Source of the DNA: Flavobacterium sp. UBA6135
GTDB taxonomy: Bacteria; Bacteroidota; Bacteroidia; Flavobacteriales; Flavobacteriaceae
NCBI RefSeq assembly: GCF_002428305.1
Contig: NZ_DIVJ01000044.1
Coordinates: 5,883-69,882 of the forward strand
DNA: 64,000 nucleotides
Direction of reading: 5' to 3'
Below, in pieces: positions 28,501-35,871 of this stretch (position 1 is the stretch's first letter; every line of letters begins with the position of its first letter). A program made the translations under genes and the position numbers. The notes beneath the pieces were generated by a model that saw only the letters and a list, made by a program, of their open reading frames with translations, was not told where the DNA came from and searched no databases.

Positions 28501-28915
28501 TCGAAATTTTGAAATAAATGGTTATCAACTGGCTCCAAAACTGGCTTATTTGTTTTCACAAAGCACCAGTTTGGATGTTTTTTATGAATACCAAATCAAA
28601 ACCAATCAAATAAATGATTTGGAAGAATTACAACAACAACGCATTGGTACTTCTTTCACCTATTCAGGCAAAAAACAATTTACTATGAATGGTGAATTTT
28701 CACTTTATAACAATGATTTTTTCGGAAATGCTACCTCTGCTGTTGGCTTTCAAATGCTGGAGGGATTGCTTCCCGGAAGAAATCAAACGTGGCGATTATT
28801 ACTCCAAAAAAACCTGACACAATTTTTAGATATCAACGTGAACTATCAAGGAAGAAAAAGTGAAACCAGCAAAAGTATCCACACGGGAAGTGTTCAATTG
28901 AGAGCTTATTTTTAA
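25508..28915 (+). CDS. Very large predicted outer-membrane beta-barrel protein, unknown function
   Basis: A 1,135-residue exported protein: signal peptide at residues 1-20 (cleavage after LSA). Residues 20-110 look like a small beta domain. A block near residue 140 (SGSITRGLTVGNNQN, then VSIRASIQDSNIPLQEGG) has the shape of an outer-membrane plug or first strands. The rest alternates short aromatic strands and ends in RAYF, a barrel-type C-terminal Phe. An EF-hand-like DYNGNGIQELEEFE lies near residue 830. Homologues are common in Flavobacteriia as large hypotheticals; I know of no assigned role. It has its own promoter and no terminator that I can see. Confidence 0.8.
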   Translation: MLKKCVLGLLLLLISSLSAQESETPYQSKKVVASKDTISLEKVSINKAFFKIFDSNGVEIDTSYYVTNFQKGTLLFKKEFNNSDTLTVRYLKFPDYLTKTYSVFDEIQIVPNQTGYGDLYRFSKDPKKINTPFSGLTTSGSITRGLTVGNNQNAVVNSNLDLQISGKISNDVSIRASIQDSNIPLQEGGYSQKLDEFDQIFIELYAKNWKIRAGDLFLENRQSRFLNFNKKVQGIATDFSFGTPEKRTTVTASAALVRGQYAKSNFIGQEGNQGPYKLRGNNGELYVLVISGSERVYVNGLLLQRGENNQYIIDYNAGEIIFTSLYPITSEMRITIEYQYAERSYTRLITYGGVTHEQKKWQIGGYVYSENDIKNQPLQQNLSPEQVEVLKNAGDDINLMNAPSAYLDSFSENKILYKKTFINDVEVFEFSNNPEDELYNVRFSLVGNNNGNYILTNSQAIGRIYEYVAPIAGIPQGNYEPIIRLVAPTKIQIATLLGKFSPNEKTVVDFELGISNNDKNLFSNIDDGNNQGIAGRINARQRLFTGKWTLDALANYQFVQKDFQTIERLFTIEFDRDWSLNNPMGNQSLLISGLELRNAEKGFVRYQLEKLNFSESFSGNRHLVEGIYKDKNWSLQNQGSFMKSDSDVADSKFLRNQTQVRYHFDKNWVGTSYRMEDVSEKIKATNTFSPLSQRFNEYGVFAGRGDSTKVFVEIGYLHRVNDSLQNGSIERVNKSNSYYIKSKLIQNDKSDLSLFVNYRNLKYIDTSRPDETSLNSRLLYNDRFFNQLVQITSAFETSSGTIAEQEFTYVEVEPGLGIYTWIDYNGNGIQELEEFEVAPFPDQARYIRVFLPNQVFVPTHQNKFSQSVTLNPIQWQNEKGIKKLASYFYNQTSFLVDRKIRRSENNFDLNPFSNDATDLLGLNASFRNSLFYNRGKQKHSLTYTYINNRAKNLLSSGSQEVKNSSHQMQYAHLFQKTWLLSFLGKTVVSESESENFEIRNFEINGYQLAPKLAYLFSQSTSLDVFYEYQIKTNQINDLEELQQQRIGTSFTYSGKKQFTMNGEFSLYNNDFFGNATSAVGFQMLEGLLPGRNQTWRLLLQKNLTQFLDINVNYQGRKSETSKSIHTGSVQLRAYF

Positions 28916-28953
28916 GACTTCGTTAAAAATAGTGCTGACAGCATGGAAATTAC

Positions 28954-28961
28954 TATATTTG
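28954..28961 (+). promoter_or_regulatory. -7 promoter element (TATATTTG) that decides the next start
   Basis: TATATTTG matches TAnnTTTG and lies downstream of the in-frame ATG at 28943, selecting the ATG at 28982. Confidence 0.6.
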
Positions 28962-28981
28962 AATTTGAAAAAACACTACTT

Positions 28982-29485
28982 ATGAAATCAAAAACTATTT
29001 TATTGCTACTTTTGGCAAGTACATTCATAGCAACTTCATGCAAAAAAAATGAAGAAGAAGCCACTCAAGAAGCAACAGCAACCACACAAGAAGCACCAAT
29101 AATCACCACTACTCCTGCTGCAACACCGGCAAATACATCGACACCGACCGGAGAAGCTCCAAAATTAAATCCGCCACACGGAGAACCATTTCACCGTTGT
29201 GACATTGCCGTTGGAGCTCCGTTAGATGGTCCTTCAAACCCAAATGCAGAAGCAAATATGAATGCCGGAGCAACAACCGGAGAACCTAAATCGTTTTTTA
29301 AATCGGTTCAAAGCAATAACCCAACACCAACCCAAACAGCACCGGCTCCTACAGCTACAACAAGTGCAACTCCTGCAACGCAGCCCACTGCAACAGCTGC
29401 AAATACACCAAAACCAAAAATGAATCCGGCACACGGACAACCGCATCACCGATGTGACATTGCCGTTGGAGCACCATTGGATTAA
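28982..29485 (+). CDS. Lipoprotein with Pro/Thr/Ala-rich linkers and two HRCDIAVGAPLD repeats
   Basis: 167 residues from the ATG at 28982, which gives a clean lipoprotein signal (lipobox ATSC at about residue 18, then KKNEEE). Two copies of a short module, PPHGEPFHRCDIAVGAPLD near residue 58 and PAHGQPHHRCDIAVGAPLD at the C-terminus, are joined by low-complexity Thr/Ala/Pro linkers. Each module holds several His and one Cys, suggesting metal or haem binding or a disulphide, but no family function is known to me. The chromosomal gene next to the element's left end. Confidence 0.8.
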   Translation: MKSKTILLLLLASTFIATSCKKNEEEATQEATATTQEAPIITTTPAATPANTSTPTGEAPKLNPPHGEPFHRCDIAVGAPLDGPSNPNAEANMNAGATTGEPKSFFKSVQSNNPTPTQTAPAPTATTSATPATQPTATAANTPKPKMNPAHGQPHHRCDIAVGAPLD

Positions 29486-29501
29486 TTTCAAAATAGAAAA
29501 T

Positions 29502-29536
29502 AAAAAAACCGCAACTTTAAAAATTGCGGTTTTTTT
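29502..29536. terminator. Terminator, probably the original terminator of the tRNA-Ala gene
   Basis: Thirteen-base arms (AAAAAAACCGCAA and its complement) around a 9-nt loop, with A/T runs both sides. It can end the lipoprotein gene on plus. On minus it lies directly after the attL copy of the tRNA 3' end, where the tRNA terminator would have been before integration. Confidence 0.88.
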
Positions 29537-29553
29537 GTGGAGAAGATGGGGCT
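29537..29553. repeat. attL: 17-bp direct repeat of the tRNA-Ala 3' end
   Basis: GTGGAGAAGATGGGGCT is identical to 52490-52506, which is the 3' end of tRNA-Ala plus one flanking base. The base after the repeat differs (t versus c). It marks the left boundary of the integrated element. Confidence 0.9.
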
Positions 29554-29687
29554 TATATTTTCCTAATTCCAAAAAATACAAATCCTTTACAAAATAACAC
29601 AAACTTCAACAAAATCAAGGCTTTACGATAATAAGTAAAGCTTTTTTTATTGGATAGATTTGATTTATATTGTATGTTTTTTAGTAA

Positions 29688-29709
29688 ATGTGGGCTAAAT
29701 GTGGGCTAG
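29688..29709 (+). repeat. Two tandem 11-bp iterons, left arm
   Basis: ATGTGGGCTAA then ATGTGGGCTAG, directly adjoining. The same iteron occurs twice inside the right end (52412-52433) and a related triple lies inverted at 50890-50922. Probable arm-type integrase binding sites. Confidence 0.75.
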
Positions 29710-29744
29710 ATTTTGTATATTTATGTATTCAAAAAATCAAAATT

Positions 29745-30977
29745 ATGGCTTCAATAAAACTCCTTTTGCAAAGCAAACATAATCCGGCAGTTATATACAT
29801 ACGTTTTCGTGATGGTAGAAATATCGACATTAAAGCTAAAACTAATTATCTTATTGATCCTTTGAACTGGGATGATGTAGAACAAAGACCAACCAAGAAA
29901 GCTTTGAAGGATATTGACTATGCCAACCTGGATACAGATTTGCAAGACTTAAAAAACAACCTCCTTAAAGAATACAACAAAATAAAAGGAACGGTAGCCA
30001 TTGATTTAAATTGGCTAAACGATTTCATAAACCCACCTCAACAAGAAGAAAAACTTCCAGAAAAATTAATTGATTACTTAGACAAGTACACAGAGTATAA
30101 GAAACGAGAAGTTAAAGAAAGTACCTTAAAAAAGTGCGGTGTAATTAAGCAGCTTCTACTTCGATATGAAGCAGACAGAAAATTAATTCTTTATGTTAAA
30201 GATATTAATTTACATTTCAAGAATGACTTTGAAAACTATTGTTTTAGTAAAGGATATGCTTTGAATACCATTGCTCGTGCTGTTAGGTTTATAAAAACAA
30301 TTTGTAATCATGCAAAAGCTAACGGTATTGAAACACACTACCAGCTTGACGGAGTAAAAGCAAAATACCTCAAAGTGGATAATATCTATCTGAACGAAAC
30401 TGAAATACAGCAAATCGAAAACATAGCATCTGAGAAGCTAACCGAAGGTTTAGAAAATGACCGTGACTGGTTATTAATTAGTTGTTATTGCGGCCAAAGA
30501 ATTTCCGATTTCTTACGATTTGAAAACACGATGATTCGATACGAGAAAAACAAAAGTGGTGAACTAAAACCTTTAATCGAATTTACTCAAGTGAAAACAG
30601 GCAAAATAATGACCATCCCATTACATCATAAAATCATGGCTATTTTAGAAAAATATGACGGCAATTTCCCTAGAAAGATATCAGACCAAAAATACAATGA
30701 TAACATCAAAACAGTATGTAAGTTAGCCGGTATCAACAAACCGACTCACGGCGTTAAATTTGATGCAGAAACAAAAACTAAGGTAGAAAAAGACTATGAA
30801 AAGTGGGAATTAGTATCTTCACATATTGGAAGAAGATCTTTTGCCACTAATAATTACGGTAAAATACCAACTTCGTTTTTAATGTATGTGACAGGGCATG
30901 CTACAGAAGCCATGTTCCTCACTTACATCGGGAAAAGCAACAAGGATATAGCAATGGAATTAACGAATTATTTTTAA
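29745..30977 (+). CDS. Tyrosine recombinase/integrase of the element
   Basis: 410 residues from the ATG at 29745; an in-frame ATG at 29688 would start inside the iterons and is unlikely. Domains in order: arm-type DNA-binding domain (ASIKLLLQSKHNPAVIYIRF, residues 1-90), SAM-like core-binding domain (about 110-215), catalytic domain with Arg in CGQRISDFL (about 252), HIGRRSFATN (His-x-x-Arg, about 360), TGHATE (about 385) and the nucleophilic Tyr in FLTYIGKS (about 394). It is expected to recombine the 17-bp tRNA site. Confidence 0.93.
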   Translation: MASIKLLLQSKHNPAVIYIRFRDGRNIDIKAKTNYLIDPLNWDDVEQRPTKKALKDIDYANLDTDLQDLKNNLLKEYNKIKGTVAIDLNWLNDFINPPQQEEKLPEKLIDYLDKYTEYKKREVKESTLKKCGVIKQLLLRYEADRKLILYVKDINLHFKNDFENYCFSKGYALNTIARAVRFIKTICNHAKANGIETHYQLDGVKAKYLKVDNIYLNETEIQQIENIASEKLTEGLENDRDWLLISCYCGQRISDFLRFENTMIRYEKNKSGELKPLIEFTQVKTGKIMTIPLHHKIMAILEKYDGNFPRKISDQKYNDNIKTVCKLAGINKPTHGVKFDAETKTKVEKDYEKWELVSSHIGRRSFATNNYGKIPTSFLMYVTGHATEAMFLTYIGKSNKDIAMELTNYF

Positions 30978-31007
30978 TACTTTTGGATATAATGTTTTTA
31001 TAAGCTG

Positions 31008-32876
31008 ATGGTTAACTTTCAAAACAAAAAAATATTTTATACTCTCAAAGAGTATAAAAATAATTACAATAATTTACTTAAAGATTACCTCAAGCAACAT
31101 GAGGACTTTGATGAATTGATGTTTCTTGACATTGAACTTCAATTTTACACATTGTGTTATGATAATTCTAATCTGGTTATTGTAGATTTAGGTTATGGTC
31201 CTCAATATTGTGTGAATAGTGGACATTGTGAGCTACTTATACCAGAAATAAACGAAGCAATATCATTGCCTGATGGTTATGATTTAGAGTTAAGCACAAA
31301 ATATAATACGTCATTTTATAAAATCCTTAAATTTTTAATAGATAAAAAAGATAAGGCTTACATTTCAGAAAACTATAATCCAATACTAAACAGCTGTAGT
31401 TCCCCGGAAATTAGAGAATTGTTCATTAATATTCTTCATAATAAATTATCTCTTTTTAATGCAATTAATCAGATTAAAAGAATAACAAATTCAGATACTT
31501 ATGAATTATTTTTGAATGAATTTAATTCGGTTTATAATCACTTGATTTGTGAATTTATGTTTTCCTTCAATGAAGATATTATTTTGGAGGCAATAGAAAC
31601 ATTTGAAAACAATTTATCTTTTGTGTATTTAAATGAAGTAGAAATTTCAAAAGTAAAGCATTTTATAAGAGATATTGGGCAATACAAAACTGTTTATAAT
31701 GCATTTGGATTTAGTTCGGTAGAAAAGGATAACTCTACTAAATTTATACACTTAAACAATTTAATGATCGATTATTGTGATAGCTTTTTTCACGACCCAA
31801 TAGATGGCTTCGAAAATTTAATTTCTTTGAAAACTGTTTACGAGCATTTAAATAAAGGCATGATAAATAGTGTGGCAAATTCAAACAATGATAATAAAGA
31901 AAAGAGTAAACAAAAAACAAAGGTTGAAATCACCTCTATTTATGGTGTCTATTTAGATAATAAAGATATTTTACCAGTATCAATTTTAAATGCTTTTAAT
32001 AACGTTGGTAATTTCGAACATTTGTACATTAACGAAAATGATGGTGAAATATTAAATTCATACGGCTTAGGTCCGTTTGATAATTTACCAGGTGAAACTA
32101 TAATTGAATATTATTGTCTTAAAGAAAATTATCTTAATCTGCTATCTAAAATTGAAGACAAAACCTTGATTTTTTGTGATAATCAACCTCTTGATTATTA
32201 TCTATACGAATATGCAAAAGCATTTAATAAAGGATATAATGATTTTGAAAAAATTCTAGATAAAAAACAAAAAGCCCTAGAAGAAACTCAAGAGCAAAAA
32301 GCTTTAAAAATCTTATCCTATGTTTTAAATGCAAAATATAAAAATGGTTATTTTGGTGATATAGCTGATACTTTTGAACAATTTAAAAATAGAAAAGGTA
32401 GATATATTGGTGATGATGAATTTACAGAATGGGGTTTTCAAGGAGGTCAGTTTTATAAAGCATGGGAGATTATTCTAAACAACCCACTAGTTTTTGAACC
32501 TCTTTTTCTGAAATACTACAATTCAACTGAAACAAATAATACACTATCCACTGATATTTCAGAGAATAAAAACAATAAAAAATTTCCAGCCAAGTATCAT
32601 GCCTTAACGTATCTTCTCGAATTAGAAATGAATAATCAAAAACCTCCAACTACTCCTGATGGTGAATTTAAAAAAGATTTAATTATTATAGAAGGTAGAG
32701 AAAGATGCAATGACACAGGTCAAAATTTTTATAATACAGTAAAAGACCATCATCATCATATTTCGAAAAACATTGTAAAGAAAACTATATTTAAAACTAA
32801 TTGGAAAGAAATAGTATTAAGTCTAACCAAAAATAAATCAGAATTAGAACAATTTATAGAAAATAAAAACCTGTAA
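31008..32876 (+). CDS. 622-residue protein of unknown function beside the integrase
   Basis: A soluble, acidic, Asn/Lys-rich protein without signal peptide or clear membrane segment. Residues about 300-315 are a charged linker (NNDNKEKSKQKTK) between two halves. The C-terminal part (KYHALTYLLELEMNNQKPP, then IIIEGRERCNDTGQNFY and DHHHHI near residue 590) is the most patterned. I recognise no catalytic motif. It follows the integrase by 30 bases. Its place between integrase and excisionase-like genes is a usual spot for exchangeable cargo, so a defence or element-maintenance role is possible but unproven. Confidence 0.75.
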   Translation: MVNFQNKKIFYTLKEYKNNYNNLLKDYLKQHEDFDELMFLDIELQFYTLCYDNSNLVIVDLGYGPQYCVNSGHCELLIPEINEAISLPDGYDLELSTKYNTSFYKILKFLIDKKDKAYISENYNPILNSCSSPEIRELFINILHNKLSLFNAINQIKRITNSDTYELFLNEFNSVYNHLICEFMFSFNEDIILEAIETFENNLSFVYLNEVEISKVKHFIRDIGQYKTVYNAFGFSSVEKDNSTKFIHLNNLMIDYCDSFFHDPIDGFENLISLKTVYEHLNKGMINSVANSNNDNKEKSKQKTKVEITSIYGVYLDNKDILPVSILNAFNNVGNFEHLYINENDGEILNSYGLGPFDNLPGETIIEYYCLKENYLNLLSKIEDKTLIFCDNQPLDYYLYEYAKAFNKGYNDFEKILDKKQKALEETQEQKALKILSYVLNAKYKNGYFGDIADTFEQFKNRKGRYIGDDEFTEWGFQGGQFYKAWEIILNNPLVFEPLFLKYYNSTETNNTLSTDISENKNNKKFPAKYHALTYLLELEMNNQKPPTTPDGEFKKDLIIIEGRERCNDTGQNFYNTVKDHHHHISKNIVKKTIFKTNWKEIVLSLTKNKSELEQFIENKNL

Positions 32877-32969
32877 ATCATAGAGATACACATATCTCAA
32901 AATATCTAAAACTTCCTTCAAAATATATCCCGAAAAATTTGTGCTGTATAACACTAAAAAATACAGCTC

Positions 32970-33257
32970 ATGCAAAACAACGCAATTTTACTTCAAAACC
33001 TAACAGTTGACCAACTTCAACAACTGATAGGAACAACAGTTCGCAACAGTATTGTCGAACTGCAAAAACAAATCCAAACACAATCCGACAACGAAGCCCT
33101 AATGACTAGGGAAGAAACGTGCCAGTTCCTTAAAGTGGACAGCTCCACACTTTGGGCATGGACAAACCAAGGCAAAGTCAAAGCCTACGGCATTGGTGCA
33201 AGGCGGTACTACAAAAAAAGCGAGTTACTCGAATGTCTAACCTTACTAAAAAAATAA
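32970..33257 (+). CDS. Helix-turn-helix (excisionase/MerR-like) DNA-binding protein
   Basis: A 95-residue protein: an N-terminal helix (VDQLQQLIGTTVRNSIVELQ) followed by a winged-HTH of the excisionase type (MTREETCQFLKVDSSTLWAW, ending RRYYKKSELLECL). Such proteins in Bacteroidota elements act as excision factors or regulators of mobilisation. The next gene starts 4 bases later and encodes a similar HTH, so the two form an operon. Confidence 0.83.
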   Translation: MQNNAILLQNLTVDQLQQLIGTTVRNSIVELQKQIQTQSDNEALMTREETCQFLKVDSSTLWAWTNQGKVKAYGIGARRYYKKSELLECLTLLKK

Positions 33258-33260
33258 GCG

Positions 33261-33539
33261 ATGGACTATTACGAAAAAACTGCAAAACAAATCCAACAAC
33301 TTTTAGATAAAGTGGATGAAATTTCGTCAATGATTAAAACCCGAAGCGGTTTTGATGCTGAGGACGTATACATTGATAACAACGAGTTTTTACAACTATT
33401 CAAAGTAAGTAGACGGACAGCCCAACATTGGAGAGATTCCGGTATAATCGGACACACAATGATAGGTTCAAAAATCTACTATTGCCTTGCGGATGTTCAT
33501 AAAATGATGAAAGAAAATTACAAGCAAAGAACCAAATAA
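33261..33539 (+). CDS. Second helix-turn-helix excisionase-like protein
   Basis: A 92-residue protein. An N-terminal coiled segment (KTAKQIQQLLDKVDEISSMI) precedes a HTH_17-like domain (NEFLQLFKVSRRTAQHWRDS, then SKIYYCLADVHKMM). A diverged partner of the preceding gene. Pairs of such genes are typical next to integrases in Bacteroidota mobile elements, where one aids excision and one controls transcription; which does what here is not visible. Confidence 0.82.
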   Translation: MDYYEKTAKQIQQLLDKVDEISSMIKTRSGFDAEDVYIDNNEFLQLFKVSRRTAQHWRDSGIIGHTMIGSKIYYCLADVHKMMKENYKQRTK

Positions 33540-33555
33540 TTTTAAAAGTAAACTG

Positions 33556-35802
33556 ATGGTATCAATTTATAAAGAATTTAAAAAAGTTAGCTCAGATATT
33601 GAGATAACAGAGGTTATTGAATGTATAAAAAATGGTGATTACAAAGAAGATATTAATTCCATTCGATATGCAGTTCATAGTGAAGATTTAAAAACAGCTG
33701 ATGAAATCAAAAGTAAATTAGTTGGATTTACAACAAGCGGAACATTCGGAACAGCAAGAACCAAAGAAAACATCACTTCATATTCAAAAATGATTTGTTT
33801 GGATTTTGATAAGTTAGATCATCAAGAATTACAAGAAATACTAACGATTATCAAAATATGCAACTATACTTATGTTTCGTTTATTAGTCCTAGCGGTAAT
33901 GGAATCAAAGTAATTGTAAAAGTGAATTGTGATGCAGATGGCCATGAAGAAGCATACATTCAAGTAGCGGAACATTATAAATCAATAACCGGCATCGATT
34001 ACGACAAAAAATGCAAAGACATCACCAGACTTTGTTTTATATCGTATGATGAAGACATTTATGTAAACAAAAACAGTGAAATTTTCAATCCTATTAGTGA
34101 AATAAAAACAGTTGAACCAAGCAAACCAATTGTTAATCAATCTTCAAATACAGATATTTTACTAGATAAGTGTTTAAAGTTCACAGAACAAAAAGAACAG
34201 TATCACGAAGGAAACAGAAACAACTTCATTCATTTGTTTGCATCCAATGCCAACCGTTTTGGGATTTATCAAGAAGATACGCTAAACTTTTGTCTAAACA
34301 ATTTCGATTTGCAGACTAAGGAAATTGAATCAACTGTAAAAAGTGCCTACAAACATCAATCGGCAGACTTTGCCAGGTTTGCCGAGTTTGCCAACCGTGC
34401 AGAAAACAAAAACAAACAAACATCGGTTAGTAAAGATAAAAAGGAAATTGATGATGAAGATTATTTACTTACATCACCAACAATGACAAATGTAGTATAT
34501 GATAATCTTCCGCCAATATTTAAACAAGGTGTCGAAGCATTTAAAGTAGATAGAGAAAAAGACGTTTTTCTTACGGGAGCTTTAGCAGTATTATCAGGTT
34601 GTATTCCTAATGTTACAGGGGTTTATGGTGGTAGAAGAGTTTATCCCAATCTATTTAGTTTTATTTTAGCTCCGGCAGCTTCCGGCAAAGGTGCTTTACA
34701 ATCAGCCAAAGAGTTGGCTGATAAATACCATAGTGAAGTATTGCAAAATTCATTAGACCAACAAAAAGAGTACAAAAGAAAGTTGGAAGAATATAAAAGA
34801 GCAATGCGTCAAGCCAAAAAAGAGGAAGTAGTAGATATGAACGAACCTGAAGAACCTCCGTTTAAAGTAGTTTTTATTCCGGCAAATGCAAGTAACGCAA
34901 GTATTATAAAACATTTACAAAATAATGAAGGTAGAGGAATTATATGCGAAACCGAAGCAGATACAATGGGTCAAGCATTTAAAAACGATTGGGGTTCCTA
35001 TTCCGACTTGCTAAGAAAAACATTTCACAACGAAAAAATTTCTATTACCAGAAAAACGAATTATGAATATTTTGAAATAAACACTCCACATTTATCAGTA
35101 GCATTATCGGGAACACCGAAGCAAATTCAAAACATCATTCAATCTGCAGAAGATGGTCTATTTAGTAGAAACATTTTTTATGTATTCAAAACTGAAGCCA
35201 AATGGTTAGATCCATCACCGGAAGGCAACTTGGTAAACCTAACAGAACATTTTGCAATCCTATCTCAAAACGTATATAACATGGTAAATTATCTAGACAA
35301 TAGCGAAACTGAAATACATCTATCACCTCAACAATGGGCTAAATTAAATACAGCTTTTACAGAATATTTAATTCAAATCAATGCTTTTGTATCGTCAGAT
35401 GCTCAAAGTGTAGTAAAAAGATTAGGCTTAATTTTATTTCGAATTTGTATGGTATTCACGGCAATAAGAAAATTCCAAGCCAAAGAAACAGCAAAAGACG
35501 TTCAATGTTTAGATGAAGATTTTGATACGGCAATGGCAATCATTAGAGTCTATTTAAAACACAATGTTTTAATGTTTGAAAACTTAACAAAACAAGAAGA
35601 AGAAAATGATTCACCTTTCAAATCCGGTGATAACAAATACCGTTTTTTTAAAGCACTACCACAAAAATTCTCTCGACAAGAAGCAGTAATTTTAGGAGAT
35701 ACTTTTGGTATTAAAGAAAGAACGGTAGGTACAATTTTAAAAAATTGTTTAGGGAAGTACTTAACGCAACCAGAATACGGAAAATACTGTAAAGTCAACT
35801 AA
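33556..35802 (+). CDS. VirE_N and DUF3987 domain protein (element replication/mobilisation)
   Basis: A 748-residue protein. The N-terminal 200 residues match the VirE N-terminal (BT4734-like) domain, a primase-polymerase-like fold (KMICLDFDKLDHQEL, then YVSFISPSGNGIKVIVKV). Residues about 320-700 match DUF3987, an ATPase-like domain (LAPAASGKGALQSAKELAD as the P-loop region, IICETEADTMG as the acidic segment). Proteins of this build are common in Bacteroidota integrative elements and probably start replication of the excised circle. It starts 16 bases after the second HTH gene. Confidence 0.82.
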   Translation: MVSIYKEFKKVSSDIEITEVIECIKNGDYKEDINSIRYAVHSEDLKTADEIKSKLVGFTTSGTFGTARTKENITSYSKMICLDFDKLDHQELQEILTIIKICNYTYVSFISPSGNGIKVIVKVNCDADGHEEAYIQVAEHYKSITGIDYDKKCKDITRLCFISYDEDIYVNKNSEIFNPISEIKTVEPSKPIVNQSSNTDILLDKCLKFTEQKEQYHEGNRNNFIHLFASNANRFGIYQEDTLNFCLNNFDLQTKEIESTVKSAYKHQSADFARFAEFANRAENKNKQTSVSKDKKEIDDEDYLLTSPTMTNVVYDNLPPIFKQGVEAFKVDREKDVFLTGALAVLSGCIPNVTGVYGGRRVYPNLFSFILAPAASGKGALQSAKELADKYHSEVLQNSLDQQKEYKRKLEEYKRAMRQAKKEEVVDMNEPEEPPFKVVFIPANASNASIIKHLQNNEGRGIICETEADTMGQAFKNDWGSYSDLLRKTFHNEKISITRKTNYEYFEINTPHLSVALSGTPKQIQNIIQSAEDGLFSRNIFYVFKTEAKWLDPSPEGNLVNLTEHFAILSQNVYNMVNYLDNSETEIHLSPQQWAKLNTAFTEYLIQINAFVSSDAQSVVKRLGLILFRICMVFTAIRKFQAKETAKDVQCLDEDFDTAMAIIRVYLKHNVLMFENLTKQEEENDSPFKSGDNKYRFFKALPQKFSRQEAVILGDTFGIKERTVGTILKNCLGKYLTQPEYGKYCKVN

Positions 35803-35815
35803 AATACTTTATTTA

Positions 35816-35846
35816 TTGAAACAATAATTATAATATCTTATTTTTG
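35816..35846 (+). promoter_or_regulatory. Promoter of the methyltransferase-helicase-nuclease operon
   Basis: TTG at 35816-35818 and TATTTTTG at 35839-35846 are separated by 20 bases, fitting the Bacteroidota TTG-N~20-TAnnTTTG pattern; the ATG follows 25 bases later. Confidence 0.6.
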
Positions 35847-35871
35847 AGTTTTTATACAGAAATTCAATAAG

